DNA of 64,000 bases from Pseudalkalibacillus sp052246725 (GTDB lineage Bacteria; Bacillota; Bacilli; Bacillales; Fictibacillaceae), in assembly GCA_052246725.1 (NCBI GenBank), contig JBQQCL010000013.1. One strand, given 5' to 3'. Below the pieces are notes generated by a model. That model ran no database searches. It saw only the letters and a list, made by a program, of their open reading frames with translations, and was not told the DNA's origin. The translations under genes and the position numbers were made by a program. Positions 8,511-16,217 of this stretch are shown piece after piece (the stretch's first letter is position 1; every line of letters begins with the position of its first letter).

Positions 8511-8831
8511 ATGTTCGGATTCAACAATGTTAAAACGATCACTCCGGATGAAGTGGATAAGAAACGAAAAGAAAACAACGATATTAGTATCATCGATGTA
8601 CGAGAAGATGAAGAAGTAGCAAACGGAATAATTCCAGGTGCGAAGCATATTCCTCTTGGTGACATTTCTGAACGTACAAATGAGATTCCTAAAGATAAGG
8701 AACACATCATGGTATGCCGTTCTGGGAACCGAAGCGGGAAGGCTGCAAAGTTTCTTGAGGGAGAAGGGTATTCCGTCTTGAATATGAAAGGCGGCATGAT
8801 GAATTGGAATGGAGAACTATCAAATCACTAA
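8511..8831 (+). CDS. Single-domain rhodanese
   Basis: A 106-residue rhodanese. ISIIDVRE and the active-site loop CRSGNRS with the persulfide-carrying cysteine near residue 75 are intact. Such proteins take sulfur from thiosulfate, glutathione or bacillithiol persulfide and hand it to carriers such as TusA. AAAGGAGG precedes the ATG, and the next gene is only 21 bp away, consistent with an operon regulated by CstR. Confidence 0.92.
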   Translation: MFGFNNVKTITPDEVDKKRKENNDISIIDVREDEEVANGIIPGAKHIPLGDISERTNEIPKDKEHIMVCRSGNRSGKAAKFLEGEGYSVLNMKGGMMNWNGELSNH

Positions 8832-8852
8832 ACCTAGAAGGAGGCGCTACAC

Positions 8853-9416
8853 ATGATTAAAACAGACAAAGTATTGGATGCTAAAGGACTCGCATGTCCA
8901 ATGCCGATTGTAAAAACGAAAAAGACGATTGGAGAAATTGAAGCAGGTCAGGTCCTGGAAGTCCAAGCGACAGATAAAGGATCAACTGCAGATATTGCAA
9001 GCTGGGCGAAATCGACAGGCCATCAATATCTTGGCACAAAGGAAGAAGGAGATGTCCTGAAGCACTATCTTCGCAAAGCAAGCCCAGAGGAGACAAAAGA
9101 AGACACCCAATATCCTCATGTCATCCAGAATGACGAGTTGAAAACACAACTTGAAGAAGGCGGTACTGTTTTAGATGTCCGTGAACCTGCAGAGTATGCA
9201 TTCAGCCGTATTCCTGGAGCGAAATCCATTCCTTTAGGGGAATTGGAGAATCGTTTGGATGAGTTGAATAAAAACGATGACATCTATGTTGTCTGCAGAA
9301 CAGGAAATCGTAGTGACCGTGCATCACAATTGTTGTCAGATAAAGGTTTTGCAAAAGTGAAAAACGTTGTTCCTGGAATGTCAGAGTGGGATGGTCCCAC
9401 TGAAAAAGAAGATTAA
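8853..9416 (+). CDS. TusA-rhodanese fusion, CstA-like
   Basis: A 187-residue two-domain sulfurtransferase. Residues 1-75 form a TusA domain with the sulfur-carrying cysteine in GLACPMPIVKTKK; residues 90-187 form a rhodanese with active loop CRTGNRSD. Staphylococcal CstA has rhodanese, TusA and rhodanese modules in one chain; here the neighbouring rhodanese gene (8511) and this fusion could supply the same parts from two genes. The TusA half is nearly identical over its first 20 residues to the separate TusA at 11021, which suggests duplication inside the cluster. Confidence 0.92.
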   Translation: MIKTDKVLDAKGLACPMPIVKTKKTIGEIEAGQVLEVQATDKGSTADIASWAKSTGHQYLGTKEEGDVLKHYLRKASPEETKEDTQYPHVIQNDELKTQLEEGGTVLDVREPAEYAFSRIPGAKSIPLGELENRLDELNKNDDIYVVCRTGNRSDRASQLLSDKGFAKVKNVVPGMSEWDGPTEKED

Positions 9417-9431
9417 TCGGAGGGTTTCATA

Positions 9432-9827
9432 ATGGCTAAAAAAGTAGCGATCATTGCAAGTAATGGAGAATTGTTTGATGCGTATAAAGTATTCAATATT
9501 GCAACTGCAGCAGCTGCGTCTGACGCAGAAGTCGGCATTTTCTTTACTTTCGATGGCCTTAATCTGATTCATAAAGAAGGGCACCGGCAATTGCCGATTC
9601 CTGAAGGGAAGGAACACTATCAGGAAGGTTTCGAAAATGCCAACGTCCCAAAAATCCCAGAACTATTAGAGATGGCGAAGGAACTTGGTGTGAAGCTGAT
9701 TGCATGTCAAATGACTATGGATGTCATGAATCTTGAAAAAGATCATTTTGTTGATGGAATAGATGTCGGTGGGGCAGCAACATTTTTGAATTATGCAGAA
9801 GATGCCGACGTGACACTAACCTTTTAA
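9432..9827 (+). CDS. DsrE/DsrF-like sulfur carrier protein (short form)
   Basis: A 131-residue DsrE-family protein starting KKVAIIASNGELFDAYKVF. The conserved cysteine lies in VKLIACQMTMDVMNL, matching ACTMTMDLLGL of the protein at 7957. It lacks the basic insert of that protein. It lies 15 bp after the TusA-rhodanese gene with GGAGGG upstream, so it is part of the same operon. The role is inferred from the family: passing persulfide sulfur between transferases. Confidence 0.88.
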   Translation: MAKKVAIIASNGELFDAYKVFNIATAAAASDAEVGIFFTFDGLNLIHKEGHRQLPIPEGKEHYQEGFENANVPKIPELLEMAKELGVKLIACQMTMDVMNLEKDHFVDGIDVGGAATFLNYAEDADVTLTF

Positions 9828-9846
9828 GAGGAGGGGAATTAAAGAA

Positions 9847-10980
9847 ATGGCTATTAAAGAAATGACTGCAAAAGAAATTACTCGAAAAGTATTGAATAAC
9901 GAAAAGCTTTTTATACTTGATGTACGAAACGAAAATGATTTTAACGATTGGAAAATCGAAGGTGGAGCTGTAGAGATCATCAATATGCCATACTTCGAAT
10001 TGTTAGAAGGCGTTGATGGTATTCTGGATCAGCTTCCAAAAGACCAAGAAATATTGGTTGTTTGCGCGAAAGAGGGTTCTTCAAAGTTCGTAGGGGAACA
10101 GCTAGTTGAAGCTGGCCTTGAGGATGTTTCTTACTTGCAAGGTGGAATGAAATCCTGGAGCGAGCACCTTGAACCTGTGAAAATCGGTGACTTGAAAGAC
10201 GGCGGTGCGATCTATCAATTCGTCCGTATCGGCAAGGGCTGTCTATCTTACCTTATCGAGTCCGACGGTGAAGCGATGATCATCGACAGCAACCGTATGA
10301 CAGAGCCTTATGAAACGTTTGTTAAAGAAAAAGGACTTAAGGTGAAGCATCTTACAGATACCCACCTTCATGCGGATCACATTTCCGGCGGGCGTAAACT
10401 TGCTGAAATCTTTGGCGCAGATTACTACCTGCCTCCAAAGGACGCGACAGAAGTAACATTTGACTACAACAAGCTTGAAGAAGGAAATGATCTGACAGTT
10501 GGAAACACGACAATAAAAGTCCAACCGATCTACTCACCTGGACACACGATCGGAAGTACGTCATTCATTGTAGATGATCAATATCTACTCACTGGTGATA
10601 TCTTATTCGTGAAATCAATCGGTCGTCCGGACCTTGCAGGTAAAGCGGAAGACTGGGTGAGTGATTTGAGAGACACTTTGTATAGCAAATATAAAGAGCT
10701 TTCAGATGATCTGGTCGTCCTACCTGCTCACTTCTCAAAAGTGGAAGAGGTTGGTGAAGATGGGTCTGTGAAAGCGAACCTAGGAGATCTGTATAAGGAG
10801 AACTCTGGGTTGAATGTGGAAGACGAAGGGGAATTCCGTAAACTTGTAACGGAAAATCTACCACCTCAACCAAATGCTTATCAGGAAATCCGTGAAACGA
10901 ATATGGGGAAGATCAACCCTGAAACAGATGAGCAACGTGAAATGGAAATCGGTCCAAACCGTTGCGCAGTTGAAGGTTAA
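9847..10980 (+). CDS. Rhodanese-persulfide dioxygenase fusion, CstB-like
   Basis: A 377-residue two-domain enzyme. Residues 1-110 form a rhodanese whose active loop reads CAKEGSS; residues 115-350 form an ETHE1-type metallo-beta-lactamase fold with the iron-binding THLHADH, SPGHTIGS, TGDILFVKSIGRPDL and LPAH motifs. ETHE1-type enzymes use oxygen to turn persulfide sulfur into sulfite, and the attached rhodanese can feed sulfur in or combine sulfite with persulfide to give thiosulfate. In staphylococcal CstB the rhodanese lies at the C-terminal side, so this is a different domain order. The exporter TauE downstream could remove the sulfite or thiosulfate formed. Confidence 0.92.
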   Translation: MAIKEMTAKEITRKVLNNEKLFILDVRNENDFNDWKIEGGAVEIINMPYFELLEGVDGILDQLPKDQEILVVCAKEGSSKFVGEQLVEAGLEDVSYLQGGMKSWSEHLEPVKIGDLKDGGAIYQFVRIGKGCLSYLIESDGEAMIIDSNRMTEPYETFVKEKGLKVKHLTDTHLHADHISGGRKLAEIFGADYYLPPKDATEVTFDYNKLEEGNDLTVGNTTIKVQPIYSPGHTIGSTSFIVDDQYLLTGDILFVKSIGRPDLAGKAEDWVSDLRDTLYSKYKELSDDLVVLPAHFSKVEEVGEDGSVKANLGDLYKENSGLNVEDEGEFRKLVTENLPPQPNAYQEIRETNMGKINPETDEQREMEIGPNRCAVEG

Positions 10981-11020
10981 TATTTTCCGAACCACAATAA
11001 AAACTCAGGAGGTTTTATAA

Positions 11021-11248
11021 ATGAATTCAGATAAAGTACTAGATGCAAAAGGATTGGCATGTCCAATGCCGATTGTCAAAACAAAAAAGGCGATTGATGA
11101 AATCGATTCTGGGCAAGTTCTTGAAATCCACGCAACTGATAAAGGGGCAAAAAGCGACCTATCTGCTTGGGTGAAATCAGGCGGACACGAACTTCTACAA
11201 GATACAGAAGAAGACGGAGTGTTCAAGTTCTGGGTCAAGAAAGCCTAA
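11021..11248 (+). CDS. TusA-family sulfur carrier
   Basis: A 75-residue single-domain TusA with the catalytic cysteine in GLACPMPIVKTKK and the C-terminal FWVKK strand. It probably accepts sulfane sulfur from the rhodaneses of this operon. It is almost the same as the TusA half of the fusion at 8853. AGGAGG precedes the ATG. A strong terminator follows, marking the end of the main sulfur operon. Confidence 0.93.
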   Translation: MNSDKVLDAKGLACPMPIVKTKKAIDEIDSGQVLEIHATDKGAKSDLSAWVKSGGHELLQDTEEDGVFKFWVKKA

Positions 11249-11261
11249 ATAGAAATAGAAG

Positions 11262-11323
11262 GCTCAATAAAGGGGAAGATGGGTAAAATGCTGCCGATGC
11301 ATTCCCCTTATTGAGCTTTTTTT
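11262..11323 (+). terminator. Terminator of the sulfur operon
   Basis: GCTCAATAAAGGGGAA pairs with TTCCCCTTATTGAGC over about 15 bp, then TTTTTTT. The loop is about 24 bases. Confidence 0.92.
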
Positions 11324-11412
11324 AATAAGCTTTGTTAACCATTAATGTTGAATTTCGCGGAAATCAACATTAAGAAAAACAGAGTCTGGCTTTTAAAAGG
11401 AGGAGAGAAATC

Positions 11413-12192
11413 ATGGATATAGCATTTATCATAACGATATTCTTAATCGGATTTGTCGGCTCATATGTGTCTGGAATGGTAGGAATCGGCGGATCCATCA
11501 TCAAATATCCGATGCTCTTATATATCCCGCCATTATTGGGATTCGCAGCGTTCACTTCTCATGAAGTTTCAGGAATCAGTGCGGTACAGGTATTCTTTGC
11601 CACAATCGGTGGTGTTTGGGCATATCGGAAAGGAGGCTATCTGAATAAGATACTGATCATCTATATGGGTACCGCTGTATTGATCGGAAGCTTCATCGGT
11701 GCATACGGATCAAGGCTTCTTACTGAAAGTGGGATTAACATTACTTATGGGATCCTTGCAACGATTGCTGCTGTGATGATGTTTATTCCAAAAAAAGGGC
11801 TCGATGATCAGGCGTTAGATAATGTAACGTTTAATAAATGGCTTGCCGCGTTCCTAGCTTTGATTGTCGGAATTGGTGCGGGTATCGTAGGGGCTGCTGG
11901 AGCATTCATACTTGTTCCGATTATGCTCGTCGTGTTGAAAATACCGACAAGGATGACGATTGCCACCTCACTTGCAATCACATTCATTTCTTCTATCGGT
12001 TCCACAATCGGGAAAATATCAACCGGTCAAGTGCTTCTGGTTCCTGCCATCGTAATGGTTGTGGCCAGTCTGATTGCTTCACCATTAGGTGCAAAGACCG
12101 GTCAGAAGGTCAATACCAAAATCCTTCAATGGCTATTGGCTGCCTTGATCGTCGGAACTTCAATCAAAATCTGGCTTGATATATTCAGCTGA
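11413..12192 (+). CDS. TauE/SafE-family sulfite or organosulfur exporter
   Basis: A 259-residue membrane protein with about eight helices in two halves. The duplicated glycine-rich signatures GMVGIGGSIIKYPMLL and GIVGAAGAFILVPIML are those of TauE/SafE transporters. Its place directly after persulfide-oxidising enzymes suggests it exports sulfite, thiosulfate or a related sulfur anion; the family context supports this but the substrate is not visible in the sequence. AAAGGAGGAG precedes the start. The 3' end overlaps by a few bases the stop of a small convergent gene. Confidence 0.88.
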   Translation: MDIAFIITIFLIGFVGSYVSGMVGIGGSIIKYPMLLYIPPLLGFAAFTSHEVSGISAVQVFFATIGGVWAYRKGGYLNKILIIYMGTAVLIGSFIGAYGSRLLTESGINITYGILATIAAVMMFIPKKGLDDQALDNVTFNKWLAAFLALIVGIGAGIVGAAGAFILVPIMLVVLKIPTRMTIATSLAITFISSIGSTIGKISTGQVLLVPAIVMVVASLIASPLGAKTGQKVNTKILQWLLAALIVGTSIKIWLDIFS

Positions 12193-12352
12193 TTTTACGA
12201 GTTTCAATAAAGGTTTCAAGGGCTGGGTGGAAGACTTTCTCGTAATGTCCTTCTGAACAGCTCTTGACAATTACCGTACTCATAAACCCTTCATTGAAAC
12301 AATCCAGTCTTTTATCACATACAGGGCATTTTTCTTGAAGTAATGTATTCAT
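12185..12352 (-). CDS. Small zinc-ribbon-like protein
   Basis: A 55-residue protein with four cysteines: the pair CPVC near residue 9, then single cysteines near residues 18 and 32, compatible with a small metal-binding ribbon. The ATG has AGGGGTG eight bases upstream. The stop codon lies within the 3' end of the TauE gene, which is convergent. I do not recognise a named family. The frame extends further upstream but overlaps the methyltransferase gene and has no second ribosome site. Confidence 0.6.
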   Translation of the reverse strand: MNTLLQEKCPVCDKRLDCFNEGFMSTVIVKSCSEGHYEKVFHPALETFIETRKIS

Positions 12353-12445
12353 TCGAGATTCACCCCTATCATTATATTGAAATCCTATGTGTTTACTTGG
12401 CATTATATGTGGTTTTGAAAAAATTTGCAACAGGGAGAGGGTCTT

Positions 12446-13015
12446 ATGTCTGACAAGCGTTTTAAACCTGAAAAAGCGGGGAAGTTGTTTAGTCCTGAAA
12501 GACAAAAACTCTTGCCAGTGGAAAAAATCCTGGCGTACCTTAATTTGGAGCATACTGATATTGTCGCAGACTTGGGGGCTGGGAATGGGTATTTTACTGT
12601 TCCTATGGCCAAAAAGGTGACAACTGTACACGCGGTTGATATCGAACCTCAAATGCTTGATATGCTGAATGATTATGCAGTTGACGAAAATGTCTCCAAT
12701 ATTGAATTCATAACGAGTGATCTTGAAGCGATCGACATGGGAGACAACACTGTCAACAAGATTTTCAGTGCTTTTGTTATGCATGAAATCTCACATTTAA
12801 AGAAGGCTTTTGAAGAAATAAATCGAATTATGGTAAAGGGTGGACAGCTTTTTATCCTTGATTGGGAAATGGAAGAAAATCCTGAGATGGGCCCGCCACC
12901 GCATGAGCGTATTTCTTCAGAACGATTTCTTTCAGTCTTGCAAGAAAATGGCTTCGAAGCTGAAATACTATATCGAGATGGAAAGACATATGGCGTAAAA
13001 GCGACTGTGAATTGA
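12446..13015 (+). CDS. SAM-dependent methyltransferase
   Basis: A 189-residue class I methyltransferase. The cofactor loop reads VADLGAGNGYFT near residue 42, followed by the acidic AVDIEPQML after strand 2 and FVMHEISHLKKAFEEI for the later motifs. I used the ATG at 12446 because GGGAGAGGG lies four bases before it. The substrate is unknown. Proteins with this layout are often found with sulfur, arsenic or metal genes, and here it follows the sulfur operon and exporter. Confidence 0.82.
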   Translation: MSDKRFKPEKAGKLFSPERQKLLPVEKILAYLNLEHTDIVADLGAGNGYFTVPMAKKVTTVHAVDIEPQMLDMLNDYAVDENVSNIEFITSDLEAIDMGDNTVNKIFSAFVMHEISHLKKAFEEINRIMVKGGQLFILDWEMEENPEMGPPPHERISSERFLSVLQENGFEAEILYRDGKTYGVKATVN

Positions 13016-13125
13016 AGAATAGGGAATGGAATCAATCGTTTAACTTTGACGTAAATAGGGAATTTCAATAATACGATGTAGGGTATAATGAACCCATAAT
13101 CAATTAATAAAAGGAGATGTAGTGG

Positions 13126-13512
13126 ATGTTTCATTATACGGTAACAACAAATCAATCAATTGATGAAGCGTGCGAAACATTGGAAAAGCAATTGAAGGAA
13201 GAACAATTCGGGGTACTATGGAACTTTGATCTGAAGAATACCTTGAACAACAAAGGACTGGAGTTCGACAGAGATTTCAGGATTCTAGAAGTGTGTAACC
13301 CGAAGGAAGCGCAACGTGTTTTGAATCAAAATGTAATGGTCGGCTATTTCCTGCCGTGTAAAATGGTTGTTTATGAGGATGATGGCGTGACGAAGATCGG
13401 AATGCCAAAACCGACATCCCTCGTAACGATGGTCGACGATGCACAAATCACTGAAATGGCAGAGGATATCGAGAAAAGACTAATCGCATGTATGGATAAA
13501 TCCAGCGTCTAA
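13126..13512 (+). CDS. DUF302 family protein
   Basis: A 128-residue protein with the DUF302 pattern: YTVTTNQSIDEACETLEKQLKEEQFGVLWNFD at the start, RILEVCNPKEAQRVL in the middle with a conserved cysteine, and GYFLPCKMVVYED. DUF302 proteins often lie beside sulfur-oxidation and redox genes, and this one closes the sulfur region. Function is unknown. AAAGGAGATG precedes the start by a few bases. Confidence 0.85.
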   Translation: MFHYTVTTNQSIDEACETLEKQLKEEQFGVLWNFDLKNTLNNKGLEFDRDFRILEVCNPKEAQRVLNQNVMVGYFLPCKMVVYEDDGVTKIGMPKPTSLVTMVDDAQITEMAEDIEKRLIACMDKSSV

Positions 13513-13603
13513 ATTCTGAATGAAGGCATATAATGTTTTTGTGTGATTCTTGATCGCTGGATTACAAGATAGTTACAATTTTCAGAAACTGTTGATTTTT
13601 GCG

Positions 13604-13632
13604 ATGACAACCTGAGATAGTGGTGTTATAAT
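13604..13632 (+). promoter_or_regulatory. Promoter of antitoxin RNA
   Basis: ATGACA (13604-13609), 17 bp, TATAAT (13627-13632), pointing toward the toxin gene on the opposite strand. No reading frame with a ribosome site follows it, so it should drive a small RNA. Confidence 0.72.
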
Positions 13633-13638
13633 AAAAAA

Positions 13639-13773
13639 AGGTTTTTAGAAAATGAAAACGCAGGTGCTGCGAACACCTGCGTATCATACGATAAGCTTTT
13701 CCCTCAAGGGGACCGGCTTAGACTAGAGTAGACCGTGACCTAAAGTGTGCAGCTCAAGGACGGTCTATTTTTT
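13639..13773 (+). ncRNA. Candidate antisense antitoxin RNA of a type I toxin-antitoxin locus
   Basis: Transcription from TATAAT 13627 should start near 13639 and stop at a hairpin (GACCGT 13731-13736 against ACGGTC 13760-13765, then TATTTTTT). The RNA of about 135 bases would be complementary to the 3' part of the toxin mRNA coming from the other strand, the same layout as TxpA/RatA in B. subtilis. It contains a strong internal hairpin at 13659-13681. The boundaries are predictions. Confidence 0.62.
13645..13681 (-). terminator. Terminator of the toxin mRNA
   Basis: On the minus strand CGCAGGTG pairs with CACCTGCG around a seven-base loop, then a T-rich run TTTTCATTTT follows. It lies about 85 bases beyond the toxin stop codon. 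Confidence 0.75.
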
Positions 13774-13848
13774 ATACGGGAATGACAATACGCTGATAAT
13801 CAACGTGGCAAACGAGATGGTAACCATCAACGTTTGAAAAACCGTCAT
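13765..13848 (-). CDS. Small hydrophobic type I toxin, holin-like
   Basis: A 27-residue peptide beginning MTVFQTLMVTISFATLII and ending in PYKK: a single membrane helix with a lysine tail. This is the pattern of the putative holin-like toxin family related to TxpA and similar short membrane toxins of Bacillales. AAAGGGGTGG lies five bases before the ATG. The mRNA leader contains CTCAAGGACGGTC, which is perfectly complementary to the bases right after the coding region (13753-13765 against 13879-13891), so the transcript can close on itself and hide the start, as is known for other type I toxin mRNAs. The presumed antitoxin RNA overlaps the 3' half. Confidence 0.78.
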   Translation of the reverse strand: MTVFQTLMVTISFATLIISVLSFPYKK

Positions 13849-14095
13849 TATTACACCACCCCTTTCGAGTGTAGTGCCGACCGTCCTTGAGTACCGAAAC
13901 TTATCGTATTTATACAATTCTATCATTATTGGTAAAATTTCTCATGATACATATGGACCAGTTATGCGCTGTCCAAGCCTCCTGCTATTATATATGCAAA
14001 CCATTTTATAGGCTGAAAGTCGCGGTTGCCGTGTACATAAAACAAAATAGGGTATGGTATCTGTAGACTTCAATAATCTTTATGGAGGGAAAAGT

Positions 14096-14920
14096 GTGAG
14101 TTTACAAAATGAAATCATTAAAGAATTACAAATAAAACCGAGCATTTTACCTGAACAAGAAATTGAACGGCGCGTAGACTTATTAAAGGAATATGCGAAA
14201 AAGACGGGAATGAAAGGCTATGTCCTCGGAATCAGCGGTGGACAAGACTCTACACTGGCTGGGAAGCTTGCTCAAGTCGCCGTTGAACAATTACGTGAAG
14301 AAACCGGAGAGAACTACACGTTCATTGCAATGCGGCTGCCTTATGGAGTGCAAAAAGATGAGGATGACGCGCAAAATGCCCTTGATTTCATTGGTCCGGA
14401 TCAGACCGTAACCTTCAATATAAAAGAAGCAGTGGATGCTTCGTATCGTGCATTCAGGGAAGGAATAGGTGAAGAACTGAGTGACTTTTTGAAAGGGAAT
14501 ACGAAGGCTCGTGAACGTATGAAGGTCCAGTATGATCTTGCAGCCCATCACAACCTCCTGGTGATTGGAACTGATCATGGTGCAGAAGCAGTGACAGGTT
14601 TCTTCACGAAGCATGGAGATGGCGCATGTGATATAGCTCCTTTGTTCGGTCTGAACAAGAGGCAAGGAAAAATGCTGTTGAAACAGATGGGTTCTCCTGA
14701 AGCGCTATATACGAAAGTCCCTACTGCGGACCTTGAGGATGACCGCCCCGGACTTCCGGATGAAGAAGCGCTTGGTATCACCTATGAACAAATTGATGCC
14801 TATTTAGAGGGTAAGGAAATTGATCCAGAGGCGAGGAATACACTTGAAAACCATTATTTGAAAACTCGTCATAAGCGTGAAGGCGAAGTTACCCTATACG
14901 ATGACTGGTGGAAAAGTTAA
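14096..14920 (+). CDS. nadE: Ammonia-dependent NAD synthetase
   Basis: A 274-residue NAD synthetase, the size of the well-studied B. subtilis enzyme, which makes NAD from deamido-NAD, ATP and ammonia. The ATP-binding P-loop VLGISGGQDSTLAGKLAQ, the GTDHGAEAVTGFFTKHGDG segment and the C-terminal FDDWWK-like YDDWWKS are all present. I used GTG 14096, which has GGAGGG six bases upstream and matches the usual N-terminus; an upstream in-frame ATG has no ribosome site. A terminator follows. Confidence 0.96.
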   Translation: MSLQNEIIKELQIKPSILPEQEIERRVDLLKEYAKKTGMKGYVLGISGGQDSTLAGKLAQVAVEQLREETGENYTFIAMRLPYGVQKDEDDAQNALDFIGPDQTVTFNIKEAVDASYRAFREGIGEELSDFLKGNTKARERMKVQYDLAAHHNLLVIGTDHGAEAVTGFFTKHGDGACDIAPLFGLNKRQGKMLLKQMGSPEALYTKVPTADLEDDRPGLPDEEALGITYEQIDAYLEGKEIDPEARNTLENHYLKTRHKREGEVTLYDDWWKS

Positions 14921-14937
14921 ATCGATATTGAGCAGAG

Positions 14938-14975
14938 AAAACCACGGAGAATTTATATTCTATTCGTGGTTTTTA
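14938..14975 (+). terminator. Terminator of nadE
   Basis: AAAACCACG pairs with CGTGGTTTT around an 18-base loop, with T residues at the 3' side. Confidence 0.85.
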
Positions 14976-15262
14976 ACATTTGGATTTGTTAAAGACTTCT
15001 TCAAATCTACTCTCTCTGCGCAGCCATTAGAAAAGCCGAAGCGGCCCGCTCAGTAACCTAGGTCACTGGAAAACTGACGAGGCGGCTCGAACCAAACCAA
15101 GACTTGGTTCTGCGTGGACTTATCACAAGGGTGTCAATCATTGTGACGACCACATCAGGAAGTTTGAAGTGATTCAAGTGACTGGCCGTTGAACCGGACA
15201 TCCATTCCTGAAATAATTTAGTTGCGACCTCTATCCTCGATGAAACCGAGTTGTACTAGCCC
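14976..15262. other. Intergenic stretch without recognised gene
   Basis: Between the nadE terminator and the inverted repeat copy I see no credible reading frame, promoter or RNA. It has short GC-rich dyads only. Confidence 0.5.
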
Positions 15263-15400
15263 GTTAACGGACACAGGAGACCTTATTTGGCCAATATATT
15301 GGAAATTTACAGACTTAACGGACACCAGGGACCTTATTTCGCAAATATCGTAGAAAATCAGCTGCTTTTTTCATAAATAACGGCTGTGGTGTCCGTTAAC
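15263..15400. repeat. Palindromic intergenic repeat, copy 2 (inverted)
   Basis: This is the reverse complement of the element at 7240-7374, with about six mismatches over 136 bases. The two copies face each other across 7.9 kb that holds the sulfur regulon, the toxin locus and nadE. Ends are GTTAACGGACAC and GTGTCCGTTAAC. Confidence 0.88.
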
Positions 15401-15492
15401 TGAAAACTTGATGGCTGTGCGTTGTGTTTATCATGCTCTAGTGTCGCGAATTTTGCTTAAAGAAACCGGATTATATTTTTTCGAAAAAATTT

Positions 15493-15996
15493 TCAGAGTA
15501 CCATATGGATAAGTACGAAAAACAAAAAAAGATAAGCCGCATAGCGGTGGAATCTACGACGCTTGCCGGATGATTTCCGCTTCCGTAGATAACCTGTGAA
15601 AATAAGAACGACCAGACCTCCGATGGCTATCATTCCGGATAATCCTTCCCTTGACCCGATCAACCCGAATTGAACCATAATTAAAACATGCATCAGAAGC
15701 GATGTTACTCCCAGGAGTGCAGCTGCTACATGGAATCGTATGTATATCCGTGTGAAGATGACTAACTTTTTGCGGAAATTAGACCTTCCCGACCGGCTGA
15801 TCCATTGTAAAAAGAGATAAAGTATGAATGAGAGGATAAAATAAATCAAAGCGGTATAAGCCCAATTAATGGCTGTAGAAATTGTCCTGGGCTGCAGCAA
15901 TAAGTAGAAAAGCCACGGGATCGACAAAAGAGTAAGAATAATTGTGCTTTGATAAACATTCAATCGATACAAAAAACGCATAGCCTTGTTTGCCAT
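15493..15996 (-). CDS. Membrane protein with possible b-haem ligands
   Basis: A 167-residue protein with five hydrophobic segments. Two pairs of histidines are spaced 14 residues apart in two late helices, in RFHVAAALLG..LLMHVLIM and RFHRYAAYL..VLIHMVL. Such H-X13-H pairs bind haem b in ferric-reductase-like and cytochrome b membrane proteins, so this may be a small di-haem membrane cytochrome; that is inference only. GAGGTGAAG precedes the ATG. It is alone on its strand, between the inverted repeat and the cyanophycin genes. Confidence 0.65.
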   Translation of the reverse strand: MANKAMRFLYRLNVYQSTIILTLLSIPWLFYLLLQPRTISTAINWAYTALIYFILSFILYLFLQWISRSGRSNFRKKLVIFTRIYIRFHVAAALLGVTSLLMHVLIMVQFGLIGSREGLSGMIAIGGLVVLIFTGYLRKRKSSGKRRRFHRYAAYLFLFFVLIHMVL

Positions 15997-16217
15997 AGTA
16001 AAGCTTCACCTCATCTGCCAACATTGTACCATTTTATATGCTCTAAAACCTTACGAACTCCCGTTAAAACGCTGTACCTAATGCATGTGTATAAGATTAG
16101 GAAAAATTGAATAAACTAGTAAAAATCACTCATTTTGAAAAGTGGGTGATTTTTCGGTTTTGCGCGCCCAAAATTTGGGTATAAGATATCACTTCATGTT
16201 AAAGGATGAGATGAAGC

